Shown here: positions 44,614 to 53,980 of the stretch, in pieces | Position numbering within the stretch: the first letter of the stretch is position 1 | Layout of the letters: the number at the start of each line of letters is the position of its first letter | Assembly (NCBI GenBank): GCA_014376805.1 | Contig: JACMQU010000112.1 | Span: forward strand, 1 to 54,932 | DNA from: Bacteroidia bacterium | GTDB lineage: Bacteria; Bacteroidota; Bacteroidia; UKL13-3 | Length of the DNA: 54,932 nucleotides | Reading direction: 5' to 3' | Made by a program: the position numbers and the translations under genes | The notes under the pieces: model-generated | Database searches by the model: none | What the model saw: the letters and a program-made list of their open reading frames with translations, nothing else | Told to the model about the DNA's origin: nothing

Positions 44614-45450
44614 ATGATTAAATCAAATATTTTTATAGCATTAGCGGCAGTATTTCTTGCTATTGAAACACAAATTCAATTGGGTATGAATCCGCAATGG
44701 CATCCGTATTTATTTATTATTTTCTTTGCCACTTTATTTGAATATAATTTGCATCGGTTTATTACTGTTGTAACCAACAAACAAGCTTTAAACAACGAAA
44801 AACATCATTGGGTAAAAGAGCATTTAATACTGTTTTATATAGTAGTTGCGCTATCTGCTATCGGATTTATAATCTCCTTGTTTCTGGCTCAAAAAGCAGT
44901 GCTTATTGCATTGGCTCCTATTGGTTTATTAACATTGTTTTATTCATTCCCGGTTGTAAAATTTTTTAGACTTCGGGAGGTCCCAGGTTTAAAGGTTTTT
45001 ATGATCGCTTTTATATGGTCGGCACTAACCGTTTTGTTACCACTTATACACACACCCATTTCTTTTAGTAAGGTGCAGGGAACAATAATCCTTATTGAAC
45101 GTTTTCTTTTTATCCTCGCCATTACAATCCCATTCGACATTAGAGATATGGAAGGAGATAAACAATACGGGTTAAAAACAATCCCCCTGCTTATAGGTGA
45201 ACAAAAATCAATAACATTTGCCAATAGTAGTATTGTTTTATTTGTAATCATCTCTACTATCCATTATTTAAAAACAGGATCAACAGGCATCCTTTTCGCA
45301 TTTATCATTTCTGCCTTCAGTACCTTATTGTTTTTAAATAACAAAAAAATAAGACTCCTCCCATATTATCATTATGGAATTTTAGATGGTACAATGCTCC
45401 TTCAGGGACTTCTTGTATATCTGTTCTATTTTATTGAAATAAATATCTAG
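44614..45450 (+). CDS. UbiA-family prenyltransferase-like membrane protein
   Basis: A 278-residue protein with about eight membrane helices. The second Asp-rich motif is clear: PFDIRDMEGDKQYGLKTIPL at about 174-193. The first motif (usually NDxxD) is replaced by FEYNLHRFI at about 42-50, without the aspartates. So Mg-prenyl diphosphate binding may differ or be lost. Related proteins join prenyl chains to quinone, haem or other rings, and the substrate here is unknown. It stands alone after the glycine-zipper gene. Confidence 0.78.
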   Translation: MIKSNIFIALAAVFLAIETQIQLGMNPQWHPYLFIIFFATLFEYNLHRFITVVTNKQALNNEKHHWVKEHLILFYIVVALSAIGFIISLFLAQKAVLIALAPIGLLTLFYSFPVVKFFRLREVPGLKVFMIAFIWSALTVLLPLIHTPISFSKVQGTIILIERFLFILAITIPFDIRDMEGDKQYGLKTIPLLIGEQKSITFANSSIVLFVIISTIHYLKTGSTGILFAFIISAFSTLLFLNNKKIRLLPYYHYGILDGTMLLQGLLVYLFYFIEINI

Positions 45451-45482
45451 CAAATAAATCTACTCTAATCAGTAAGTAAAAA

Positions 45483-46075
45483 AAAATCCTTCAAGAAGTA
45501 TAATGGAAAGTAAATTTATGTCAATATTTTTCGGTGTGTTTATATTGATTCTCCTGTACACTTTTTTTATAAATTATTTTGTTTTTGTCCTTCATCATTA
45601 TCATTTTTCTTAGGTAGCATTTTTTCAATTTGCACATCGCATTCAACAATTTTAAATTGAAGATTAATATATATTTTGTATTCGTGTCTTAAAGCAAAGA
45701 GATAATGATATTTACCATTTGTAAGTAGTGCCATTGTTATCTCTTCTTCTCATTTTTTACAATTGCCATTTCTTAAGGAGGCAAATTTTTGAGAATTCAA
45801 TTCACCTTTACAAACGGCATCAATAATTTTTAATCCGGTTAATCCCGTAACATCATTTACACCTATATCTAATCTGAAATTATGCAATCTTAAATACTTT
45901 TGCATTTTGCGGGCAATATCTGCTGCTTGCTCTAATAAATTTGCTTCATGCCTGCAATAATATCCAGGATGTTCAGTAACTTCATCAGGTAAAAACTTCT
46001 ACTTTATAAACCTAAGGTATGTAGTTTTTGAATCCATCGACAATCCTGCACATCGCTTTTGGCTTAAGCGGGTGG
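45483..46075 (-). pseudogene. IS110-family transposase remnant
   Basis: Joining minus-strand frames gives AKSDVQDCRWIQKLHTLGL, then LPDEVTEHPGYYCRHEANLL, then EQAADIARKMQKYLRLHNFR, then DVTGLTGLKIIDAVCKGELN and EEEITMALLTNGKYHYLFAL. It ends INTPKNIDINLLSIIL. The order and motifs match the middle and N-terminal part of IS110-type transposases (DEDD/RuvC-like). Frameshifts and in-frame stops occur: TAA after HTLGL, TGA after RNGNCKK and a shift near 45580. The C-terminal Transposase_20 domain and both ends of the element are absent. No target duplication is visible. It is a dead, degraded element. Confidence 0.85.
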
Positions 46076-46110
46076 GTTGCGGGTAATGGCTTTATTTATT
46101 TATAATGAAG

Positions 46111-46605
46111 TTATTTGTCAACTGTCTTCTTCAACTCCTCAACAATCTTCGCCACAGCCGGGCAAATAAGGGTATTATTAAAAGTGATTTTAAGCTTTTG
46201 CAACTGGTCTCTTTGTTGTGTATGCGGATATTCCCTGCAGGCATTAGGCCTGTTTTCATAAACTTTGCAATAATGATCATCGCCTAAAAATACGCAGGGC
46301 ATTTGTTTAAAAACATAATCTTTATCCTCATCAATTTTTAAGTATTGATCTACAAATAAAGATGGTTTTGTTTTAAAGGCTTTTGCCAGCCGGTCTATAT
46401 CTTTATTTAATAACAAAGGTCCGGTTGTTTTGCAACAATTAGCACATTGCATACAGTCTATTTCCTCAAATGCCTCATCGTTTAACCGGTTTATGGTTTG
46501 ATCCAGATTAGATATTCGCTGCTTCTTAAGTTTCTCCAGAAACTTCTTGTTTTCCAACTGCTTTTGATAGGCCGTGTCTAAATATTTTTTGTAGGCAGGA
46601 TTCAT
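46111..46605 (-). CDS. YkgJ-family cysteine-cluster protein
   Basis: A 164-residue protein with the family's metal cluster: CMQCANCC at about 56-63, CVFLGDDHYCKVYENRPNAC at about 101-120 and further REYP. These Cys residues probably bind iron-sulfur or zinc; the family's biochemical role is unknown. The N-terminal coil (KKYLDTAYQKQLENKKFLEK and onward) is basic. The stop lies about 36 bp from the IS110 remnant. It is co-oriented with the next minus-strand gene but separated by about 40 bp. Confidence 0.9.
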   Translation of the reverse strand: MNPAYKKYLDTAYQKQLENKKFLEKLKKQRISNLDQTINRLNDEAFEEIDCMQCANCCKTTGPLLLNKDIDRLAKAFKTKPSLFVDQYLKIDEDKDYVFKQMPCVFLGDDHYCKVYENRPNACREYPHTQQRDQLQKLKITFNNTLICPAVAKIVEELKKTVDK

Positions 46606-46647
46606 TTGAAAGGTGTATGCTATTTATTAGCTTCGGACGAAGGTAAC

Positions 46648-47439
46648 TCAGGGTAATGAAAAAATAATCGTTTTAGCACCCGCATAATTCCCACTGCTGT
46701 CAAAAGGTTTTATGGTAACTTCATTAATTTTCACTTTAGGATCAGCAAAGGTATTGCCGCACATACCCCATGATATATCCATGCCGAGATTATGATCTGA
46801 ACAAATAAACGTCTCCTTGTTCAAGGTTACTTCATAAAATACAGGATATAACTTTAGATCGTAAAACTTAAAAGTCAGGTCCGAAAATGAATTATCGGTA
46901 ATAGGGCACGCAAAAAAAACCGACAAAGTGGGTGCTGAAGATTGGCGGGCGTCATGGATAGAAAAGGTAAGTGAATCAGATTTCCATTGAGGCGCATTTT
47001 TATCAACTTTACCGGTTACTATCCATCTTTTCGATTCAACATAACCTTTAAATATATTTCCTAAAACCGAATCAGTAGCGGATGGCAATAAAACTAAGAG
47101 AAGAATGCTATCATTAAGCTGAAATGCAGAGGCCGGTTTTAACAAAATCTGTCCATTTGATTCAGCAAAATATATTTGTTTTATCTCTAATTTAATTTTG
47201 CCTCTTTTGGTGGAAAAAGCATAGAAAGAAAAATGGGGAATTGTATTTTTAAATTTATAATCACGCTCCGAAAAGCTAAGCAAGAAGAGGGAATTTGCGG
47301 CAATATGCGAATTTCGGGGAAGCACTTCAATCCATTGGCCCTCACAACAAGCCAAAGCATCACTTCTCCAAAAAATACCGATAGCCAAAGGTATCCATAT
47401 TAAATAATTTTTAAAATTGAATCTGTGTTTAACAGTCAT
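46648..47439 (-). CDS. Secreted hypothetical protein
   Basis: A 263-residue exported protein I do not recognise. The N-terminal hydrophobic segment (YLIWIPLAIGIFWRSDALA) reads as a signal peptide with a Cys pair after it (ACCEG). The mature body is beta-rich with several Cys (SVFFACPIT, ETFICSDHN, ISWGMCGNTF), suggesting disulfides. There is no sorting domain at the C-terminus. The neighbours, ribBA and YkgJ, do not suggest a function. Confidence 0.7.
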   Translation of the reverse strand: MTVKHRFNFKNYLIWIPLAIGIFWRSDALACCEGQWIEVLPRNSHIAANSLFLLSFSERDYKFKNTIPHFSFYAFSTKRGKIKLEIKQIYFAESNGQILLKPASAFQLNDSILLLVLLPSATDSVLGNIFKGYVESKRWIVTGKVDKNAPQWKSDSLTFSIHDARQSSAPTLSVFFACPITDNSFSDLTFKFYDLKLYPVFYEVTLNKETFICSDHNLGMDISWGMCGNTFADPKVKINEVTIKPFDSSGNYAGAKTIIFSLP

Positions 47440-47470
47440 TTGAATAAATATTATGCATGCTAATTACCTT

Positions 47471-48679
47471 TTATTCCGCTTTTAATTCATGTCCCATTTT
47501 ATCTCTTTTAGTATCGAGGTATTTTTTGTTATGCGGATTGGGTGTAACTGCCAGCGCAACGTTTTCAACAATCTCTAATCCATAGCCAATAAGTCCGGCG
47601 CGTTTAGTTGGATTATTCGTCATTAAACGCATTTTATGAACCCCCATTTCACGCAATATCTGAGCGCCAACTCCATAATCGCGTTCATCCATTTTAAAGC
47701 CCAATTGCAAGTTAGCATCAACAGTGTCTAATCCTTGTTCCTGAAGTTTGTAAGCCTTAAGTTTATTGGTAAGTCCAATGCCCCTGCCTTCCTGATTAAT
47801 ATAAAGTATCAATCCTTTACCTTCTTTTTCAATCATCTCCATTGCCTTGTGTAACTGGTCGCCGCAATCGCAGCGCATTGAATGGAAAATATCTCCGGTA
47901 ATGCACGATGAATGCACCCGTACAAGCACTGGTTCGTTTTCTTCCCAGGTACCTTTTTGCAAAATAATATGTTCTTCTCCGGTATCAATTTGTTTGAAAG
48001 CAGTTAGCACAAAATCGCCATAATGTGTAGGCATGTCAACTGAAATAATTCGCTGAATAAGGCACTCATTTTTTAAGCGGTAAGCAATAAGATCTTTGAT
48101 CGTAACCAGCTTCATATCAAATTTTTCTGCAATACGTATCAGATCCGGCACTCTGGCCATTGTACCATCTTCATTTAAAATTTCTACTATACAACCTGCC
48201 GGTTCAAAACCTGCTAAACGTGCAAAATCTATCGCCGCTTCTGTATGTCCTGCACGCCTAAGTACCCCTTCCGGACGAGCCTTTAGCGGAAAAATATGTC
48301 CGGGCTTACCGAAATCCTGAGGCTTGCTATCAGGATCAATTAATGCCTGAACCGTTTTAGAACGATCCTGTGCAGAAATGCCTGTAGTACAACCTTTACC
48401 CAATAAATCTACTGACACTGTAAATGGTGTTTCATGCAAAGTTGTATTATCATTTACCATCATATCAAATTTTAATTCATGACAACGGCTTTCAATCAGA
48501 GGGGCGCAGATTAAGCCACGTCCTTCTTTGGCCATAAAATTAATAATTTCAGGGGTAACATTTCGTGCAGCCGTTAAAAAATCACCTTCATTTTCACGGT
48601 CTTCATCATCAACAACAATGATCATTTTGCCATTTTTAATATCTTGAATGGCTTCTTCTATCGTATGAAATTTAAACAT
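47471..48679 (-). CDS. ribBA: Bifunctional DHBP synthase / GTP cyclohydrolase II
   Basis: Two riboflavin-pathway enzymes in one chain of 402 residues. Residues of about 1-200 are 3,4-dihydroxy-2-butanone 4-phosphate synthase, with [21 protein letters not shown] and [17 protein letters not shown]. From about 205 the GTP cyclohydrolase II domain has the zinc site [19 protein letters not shown], the GTP-binding [20 protein letters not shown] and the late [19 protein letters not shown]. Both catalytic sets look complete. It feeds FMN/FAD synthesis. No FMN riboswitch was seen upstream. Confidence 0.97.
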   Translation of the reverse strand: MFKFHTIEEAIQDIKNGKMIIVVDDEDRENEGDFLTAARNVTPEIINFMAKEGRGLICAPLIESRCHELKFDMMVNDNTTLHETPFTVSVDLLGKGCTTGISAQDRSKTVQALIDPDSKPQDFGKPGHIFPLKARPEGVLRRAGHTEAAIDFARLAGFEPAGCIVEILNEDGTMARVPDLIRIAEKFDMKLVTIKDLIAYRLKNECLIQRIISVDMPTHYGDFVLTAFKQIDTGEEHIILQKGTWEENEPVLVRVHSSCITGDIFHSMRCDCGDQLHKAMEMIEKEGKGLILYINQEGRGIGLTNKLKAYKLQEQGLDTVDANLQLGFKMDERDYGVGAQILREMGVHKMRLMTNNPTKRAGLIGYGLEIVENVALAVTPNPHNKKYLDTKRDKMGHELKAE

Positions 48680-48902
48680 AAGTACAAGCTAAAAGTTATA
48701 AAGGTTTGAACCAAACCCATTAAAAATAGTATTTTGCTCAATCGGCAAATATCATATCCGAAACTGATACTGCCCAATAAAAAAACATGATTTATATTTA
48801 GGGCCGCAATATGCGGATTTTATAACTACAAACGATAAAACAATAATGTTTTGGATCAGATAAAATAGAGATACATTGATAGAATAAGCCTAAAATTGCA
48901 GT

Positions 48903-50810
48903 ATGAATTATTTGCGTGCCGAGAACCTGGCCAAGAGATTTGGAGAGAGAATACTTTTTGAAGGAATTACTTTTACACTGGTAAAAGGTGAGCGTGTTGC
49001 CCTGATTGCTAAAAACGGCACAGGTAAAACATCTCTGCTGAACCTGTTAACCCAAAATGACGAACCCGACGCGGGCTCAGTTACCATAGACAAAAATATT
49101 AAATGGGCATACCTTGAACAGGAACCCTCTTTTGAAGATCTGGATACAGTATGGCAGGCCGTGTTTAATTCGGATAACGAATTACTGAAAGTGGTTGCTG
49201 AATATGAACTGGTGCTGGAAGATATAGAACAAACACCGGATGATGTTAAACTACAAAACAGGCTTCAGGATTGTATGGAACAAATGGATACCATGAATGC
49301 CTGGGATATTGAAGCACGGGTTCATACCATATTAACACAATTAAACCTGCATCATCACCTGCATCAGCCAACTACCTCCTTAAGTGGTGGTCAGAAAAAA
49401 AGGTTGGCTCTGGCAAGGGTATTGATTCAGAGCCCGGATATGCTGATTATGGATGAACCCACCAATCACCTGGATATACAAATGATTGAGTGGCTGGAAG
49501 GCTATTTAAAATCTCAGGATGTTACGCTGTTGGTGGTAACACATGACAGGTATTTTCTGGATAATGTATGCAATGAAATTATTGAACTCGACCTTGGGCA
49601 ACTGTTTGTGTACAGAGGCAATTATGCGTACTTTTTAGAGAAGAAAGATCAGCGGGAAACCTATCAGGCCAAAGAAGCAGACCAGGCCCGCAAACTGGCA
49701 CGTAAAGAACTGGAATGGATGCGCAGGCAACCAAAAGCACGTACCACAAAATCTAAAAGTCGTATTGATGCCTATTACGATGTAAAAGAGAAAGCAGCCT
49801 TCAGAAAAGATGAGTCGGTAGTGGAAATTAACATGCAAATGCAACGCATGGGTAAGAAAATTCTTGAGGTGTATAATCTTACAAAAAATTATGGTGATCA
49901 GAAAATAGTTGATAACTTTACTTATTTATTTACGCCGGGAGAACGCATAGGTGTGATTGGGAAAAACGGGGTAGGCAAAAGTACATTCTTGAATATGCTT
50001 TTGGGTTTAGAGATGCAGGATACAGGAAAAATTTCAAAAGGAGATACTGTTAAATATGGTTATTATGGACAACAGGGTCTGCCCATAAAGGAAGATAAAC
50101 GTGTAATAGAAGTGATCACAGATATTGCAGAATATCTGGAGATGGGAAAAGGTCAGAAATTAACGGCTGCAGGCATGCTTAAGCTGTTTTTGTTTGACCC
50201 TAAAACGCAACACAACTATGTAAGCTCCTTAAGTGGTGGCGAAAAACGACGACTTTATCTGCTCACTATTTTAATGAAAAAACCAAATTTTTTAGTATTA
50301 GATGAGCCTACCAACGACCTTGATATTGAAACATTAAATGTACTGGAAGAGTTTTTGGAAGGTTTTGAAGGCTGCCTGCTGGTGGTTACGCACGACAGGT
50401 ATTTTATGGATACGCTCGTTGATAAACTTTTTGTATTTGAAGGCGAAGGAAAGATCCGCGACTTTAATGGAAATTATCAGGATTATATAAATGAACTGGA
50501 AGATAATAAACAAATTGCCATTGCTAATAAACAGGCATTAAATCAAAAAAATAAGCCGGCTGCAAAAGCAGTAGTATCTTCCGCTGTGTTAAAAGTTGAA
50601 AAGAAAAAATTATCCTACAAAGAGCAAAAAGAACTGGAAGAACTGGGCATGGAAATAGAAGGCCTGCAACTAAAAAAAGCCGATTTGGAACACCACTTAT
50701 CCAATGGTAGCAGCAACCATGAAGAACTAACAGGCTGGAGCAGGGAAATAGAACAGTTTACAAAGCAACTTGATCAAAAAGAGTTGCGGTGGCTGGAGTT
50801 GTCTGAGTAA
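48903..50810 (+). CDS. ABC-F family ATP-binding protein (Uup-like)
   Basis: Soluble tandem-ATPase of the ABC-F class, 635 residues, acting on ribosomes or DNA-related processes rather than transport. The first domain has Walker A AKNGTGKTSLLNL at about 37-49, signature SLSGGQKKRLALARVL and Walker B MLIMDEPTNHLDIQ. A linker (about 245-310, KARKLARKELEWMRRQPKAR) carries the P-site-tRNA-interaction motif zone. The second domain has GKNGVGKSTFLNM, SLSGGEKRRLYLL and FLVLDEPTNDLDIE. The C-terminal coiled coil (about 555-635) matches Uup and its DNA-binding tail. It starts right after a TAAAATTG box. Confidence 0.92.
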   Translation: MNYLRAENLAKRFGERILFEGITFTLVKGERVALIAKNGTGKTSLLNLLTQNDEPDAGSVTIDKNIKWAYLEQEPSFEDLDTVWQAVFNSDNELLKVVAEYELVLEDIEQTPDDVKLQNRLQDCMEQMDTMNAWDIEARVHTILTQLNLHHHLHQPTTSLSGGQKKRLALARVLIQSPDMLIMDEPTNHLDIQMIEWLEGYLKSQDVTLLVVTHDRYFLDNVCNEIIELDLGQLFVYRGNYAYFLEKKDQRETYQAKEADQARKLARKELEWMRRQPKARTTKSKSRIDAYYDVKEKAAFRKDESVVEINMQMQRMGKKILEVYNLTKNYGDQKIVDNFTYLFTPGERIGVIGKNGVGKSTFLNMLLGLEMQDTGKISKGDTVKYGYYGQQGLPIKEDKRVIEVITDIAEYLEMGKGQKLTAAGMLKLFLFDPKTQHNYVSSLSGGEKRRLYLLTILMKKPNFLVLDEPTNDLDIETLNVLEEFLEGFEGCLLVVTHDRYFMDTLVDKLFVFEGEGKIRDFNGNYQDYINELEDNKQIAIANKQALNQKNKPAAKAVVSSAVLKVEKKKLSYKEQKELEELGMEIEGLQLKKADLEHHLSNGSSNHEELTGWSREIEQFTKQLDQKELRWLELSE

Positions 50811-50969
50811 CCGTTATAAGTTTTGAGTTAGGAGTTAGGAGTTATGACATTGTGATCCGTAGCTTTACAATAAATTTTGGTTATTTTGTATGACACCGGA
50901 TTTCAATTACAATTGAAAATCAAAAATTAACCCATCAATAATTAACCATCAATAACTAATTCCCTCCTT

Positions 50970-51326
50970 ATGCTATCAAACAGATCTCTCAACACGCCAA
51001 TTTCATTTAATCATTTTCTTGAGGTTGAACTGCGGGTGGGCACCATCATTGATGTTAAACCATTTGATGAAGCGAGGAAACCGGCTTACAAACTTTGGGT
51101 TGATTTTGGATCGTTTGGCATCAAAAAAAGCAGTGCGCAAATTACCGTGAATTATACCCTTGATGAATTAATAGGTAAACAAATTATTGGAGTCATTAAT
51201 TTTGAACCTAAACAAATAGCGGGATTTATTTCAGAGTTTCTGGTAACGGGTTTTGAAGATACACGTGGAAATATTGTGTTGGCGCAGCCCCAATGTAAAG
51301 TGCCTGATGGGGGAAAGTTGCTATGA
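50970..51326 (+). CDS. csaA: tRNA-binding protein CsaA
   Basis: A 118-residue OB-fold protein of the EMAP/Arc1p tRNA-binding type. It reads FLEVELRVGTIIDVKPFDEA at about 16-35, KPAYKLWVDFGSFGIKKSSA, then LIGKQIIGVINFEPKQIAGF and VLAQPQCKVPDGGKLL at the end. CsaA is described as a small tRNA-binding protein with chaperone-like activity. The start at 50970 is ATG; residues 1-10 vary. The end overlaps a GC-rich repeat cluster at 51326-51405. Confidence 0.93.
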   Translation: MLSNRSLNTPISFNHFLEVELRVGTIIDVKPFDEARKPAYKLWVDFGSFGIKKSSAQITVNYTLDELIGKQIIGVINFEPKQIAGFISEFLVTGFEDTRGNIVLAQPQCKVPDGGKLL

Positions 51327-51405
51327 GAGACGGGTGTTCGCATGGCATGCGCAAGGCACTCCTTTTCGCATACCGTGCGCATGGCACCCCGCTGTGGGGT
51401 ATCGG
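51326..51405. repeat. GC-rich repeat cluster after csaA
   Basis: Directly after csaA and before the convergent exonuclease gene, the sequence becomes GC-rich with near-direct repeats TGCGCAAGGCA and TGCGCATGGCA. It also has a GCATGC palindrome and a hairpin ACCCC-GCTGT-GGGGT (51386-51400). It could be a convergent terminator region or a degraded repeat element. Confidence 0.5.
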
Positions 51406-51415
51406 TAATGGAAGA

Positions 51416-52807
51416 TTATACAACGGCGATTTTCATTTGGGTATATACCTTATAGCCTTTGCTTTTTTCTCCGCTAACCACCGGCGCAAGAACCGATTCC
51501 ATAAGGCTATTGAGGCGCAAGGGCTGGGCCATTTCTTTAACAATGTCAAAATCCAACTGATCTTTTAAAGAAGTAAATGTAAACCCTACATAGTTTCCGG
51601 GTTCATAAACTATTACGCATTGTTCGTTATAATTACGACCCTTACCTATTACATAATAAGCTTTTTTTTCTGTCATTAATTTATCAAAAAATACCTGTGC
51701 TCTCTGGTTGTAAGCAGCCACATTTTCCTGCACCATACAATAGCCATCGCAAACATTTTGTTTTATCTGAATGCAGGTATCATTGTTGGTTTGGCTGTTA
51801 CATAATTTAGGACATAAGTTATAAACAGCAATAAGTTCATTGAGGTACTGCAACGCAGCACTATGGCTGTTAAAAGTTACCAGTGGCCTTTGTTCTTTTC
51901 TTACTTTATCAATGCCAAATCTGATCTTGCCATTCTGATCAAGATAATCGAACAAGCCAAAAACCTGCGGAACTCTTTTCTGAGCTCGGTTCTCATCTGG
52001 CCATAAGCGGCGAATCTCATGACTTTCAAGGATTATGGCAAGCAGCTCATTGCCCGTTGGCACATGGCTGAACCCATGAATATCCCGCATAAAATTTTGT
52101 TTTTGCTTTGTCTTCAGATCACCACTAAAATGGGACCCCACCCTTGACAGTATATTTTTGGCTTTACCCACATAAACCGCAAGACCTTTATCATTTACAA
52201 AATAATATACACCGGGTGCTTTTGGCAATTTTTCAAAATCACTTTTATTAACGTTAGGAGGAAGGTTTTGTTCTTTTGATCCGCGCTTTAAGGAATCATT
52301 AATGTGTTTGTCCTGATCATTTTTGAGGAGGTATTCAAACAAACCAACAGTTGCAAGTGCATCTCCACCGGCTCTATGTCTGTTCTCCAAATGAATTCCA
52401 AGAGCAGAACAGATATTGCCCAGGCTGTAAGAACGGTAACCCGGAGCTATTTTTCTGCTTAGCCTTACGGTACATAATTTTTTAACCTGCAAGTCAAAGC
52501 CCCATTCAGACAATTGTTGTTTAATAAAGCTATGATCGAAATTAACATTATGTGCAATAAAAATATTACCGGCTAAGAGGGCATATAATTTAGCTGCTAT
52601 CTCACCAAAGACCGGCGAATGTGCAACCATATTATCAGTTATTCCTGTAAATGCCTGTATGTAGGCAGGAATCTGCATCTCAGGGTTGATAAGTGTTTCA
52701 AAATGATCTATGATGCGTTCGCCGTTATGTATGTAAACCGAAATTTCGGTGATGCGGTTCTGGTTAGCATGTCCCCCTGTTGTTTCTATATCTACAATTG
52801 CGTACAC
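51416..52807 (-). CDS. DEDDh exonuclease fused to GIY-YIG nuclease
   Basis: A 463-residue cytoplasmic protein of two nuclease domains. Residues 1-165 are a DnaQ-type 3'-5' exonuclease: AIVDIETTGG (Asp6, Glu8), IAHNVNFDHSFIKQQL, then ENRHRAGGDALATVGLFEYL. Residues of about 203-290 are a GIY-YIG domain: LPKAPGVYYFVNDKGLAVYV, then GKAKNILSRVGSHFSG. The C-terminal half (about 300-463) has a Cys-containing segment (NLCPKLC, DTCIQIKQNVCDGYC) like the UvrC/Cho-related extension. This fused arrangement resembles the Cho/UvrC-like group known in other bacteria; DNA repair or DNA processing is inferred. It is convergent with csaA. Confidence 0.92.
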   Translation of the reverse strand: MYAIVDIETTGGHANQNRITEISVYIHNGERIIDHFETLINPEMQIPAYIQAFTGITDNMVAHSPVFGEIAAKLYALLAGNIFIAHNVNFDHSFIKQQLSEWGFDLQVKKLCTVRLSRKIAPGYRSYSLGNICSALGIHLENRHRAGGDALATVGLFEYLLKNDQDKHINDSLKRGSKEQNLPPNVNKSDFEKLPKAPGVYYFVNDKGLAVYVGKAKNILSRVGSHFSGDLKTKQKQNFMRDIHGFSHVPTGNELLAIILESHEIRRLWPDENRAQKRVPQVFGLFDYLDQNGKIRFGIDKVRKEQRPLVTFNSHSAALQYLNELIAVYNLCPKLCNSQTNNDTCIQIKQNVCDGYCMVQENVAAYNQRAQVFFDKLMTEKKAYYVIGKGRNYNEQCVIVYEPGNYVGFTFTSLKDQLDFDIVKEMAQPLRLNSLMESVLAPVVSGEKSKGYKVYTQMKIAVV

Positions 52808-52905
52808 ACCACAAAAATAACATAATTAAACTTATGTTTCAATCATCAAACAACTAACCTTGTCATATTTTGTAAACAGAAGTAAACAATTGCTCATAAA
52901 AAAAT

Positions 52906-52913
52906 TAATATTG
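52906..52913 (+). promoter_or_regulatory. Possible promoter box of dapA
   Basis: TAATATTG is a near match to the TAnnTTTG box (one mismatch), 16 bp before the ATG at 52930. No good -33 partner was seen at the normal spacing, so support is weak. Confidence 0.3.
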
Positions 52914-52929
52914 CCATAAATTTACCAAT

Positions 52930-53796
52930 ATGAGAGGAACAGGAGTTGCATTAATAACGCCATTTAAAGTGGATTTAAGTATTGATTTTGATGCGTTATC
53001 TAATATTATTGAACACTGTATTAACGGAGGGGTGGAGTATCTGGTTGCCTTGGGTACTACCGGAGAAAGTGTTACCTTAAATAAGGAAGAAAAGAAACAG
53101 GTATATCACTTTATAGTGCAACAAACAAAAGGCCGTGTGCCAGTTATTGCCGGTATTGGTGGCAACTACACACAGGAGGTTTGTGATACCATTAAAGCTT
53201 TTGATTTTACCGGTTATGATGCCATATTATCTGTGAGCCCATTTTATAACAAGCCAAACCAGGAAGGAATTTTTCAGCACTATATGGCAGTTCAGGAAAT
53301 AGCACCTCTGCCTATTATCTTATATAATGTACCAGGCCGTACCGGTAGTAATATTACTGCTTCTACCACACTCCGACTCGCGAATGCAAGCGAGAAATTT
53401 GTTTCTATAAAAGAAGCCAGTGGTAACCCCGAACAGTTTATGGATTTGCTGAATGAGAAGCCTCCGGGTTTTGATATTATATCGGGTGATGATAACTTAA
53501 CTCTCCCTTTTTTGGCTATGGGTATGAGTGGTGTCATATCAGTGATTGCACAGGCATATCCGAAAGAGTTTACGAGTATGGTACGTTTAGGCCTAGATGG
53601 TAAATTTGAAGAAGCAAGGCAGTTGCATTACAAATTGTATAACATAATGAAAGGCATCTTTTTGGATGGCAATCCCGGTGGCGTAAAATTAGTGATGAGC
53701 GAAATGGGTCTGTGTAAAAATGTGGTGCGCCTGCCACTTGCTCCGGTTGGTAATGATGTTGCAGATAAGTTGAGAGCTTTGATGGGGAAGATTTGA
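52930..53796 (+). CDS. dapA: 4-hydroxy-tetrahydrodipicolinate synthase
   Basis: Condenses pyruvate with aspartate semialdehyde, the first committed step of lysine and meso-diaminopimelate synthesis. Its 288 residues form a complete TIM barrel: LGTTGESVTLNKEEKKQVYH at about 41-60, YNVPGRTGSNI with Tyr132 and Lys161 in SIKEASGNP as the Schiff-base residue. GDDNLTLPFLAMGMSGVISV follows at about 182-201. The last segment PVGNDVADKLRALMGK is typical. It is probably a single-gene unit. A decayed gene follows. Confidence 0.96.
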   Translation: MRGTGVALITPFKVDLSIDFDALSNIIEHCINGGVEYLVALGTTGESVTLNKEEKKQVYHFIVQQTKGRVPVIAGIGGNYTQEVCDTIKAFDFTGYDAILSVSPFYNKPNQEGIFQHYMAVQEIAPLPIILYNVPGRTGSNITASTTLRLANASEKFVSIKEASGNPEQFMDLLNEKPPGFDIISGDDNLTLPFLAMGMSGVISVIAQAYPKEFTSMVRLGLDGKFEEARQLHYKLYNIMKGIFLDGNPGGVKLVMSEMGLCKNVVRLPLAPVGNDVADKLRALMGKI

Positions 53797-53856
53797 TGTT
53801 GGGTGTGAGTGGTATTCTGCTTGTGATTTGTGGCTTTGGGGGGAATGAAAAAAGCT

Positions 53857-53880
53857 CGCAGAGGCGCAGAGACGCAGAAG
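53857..53880. repeat. CGCAGAG-type octamer repeats
   Basis: Three consecutive near-identical 8-bp units: CGCAGAGG, CGCAGAGA and CGCAGAAG. Runs of this kind (CGCAGAGACGCAGAG) recur in intergenic DNA of several bacterial genomes. It lies between dapA and a decayed ORF. Confidence 0.7.
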
Positions 53881-53980
53881 GGATGTTGGTAGATTTAAGT
53901 ATGTAGGAAAGTTTAGGCTATACCAGAAAAATAGATATCCAACATAAATGATAAAAAATTATTAGATAAAATAAAATAGT

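Noticed and set aside
48680-48902. FMN riboswitch upstream of ribBA
   Set aside because: I saw none of the conserved RFN box or its folding pattern in this spacer.
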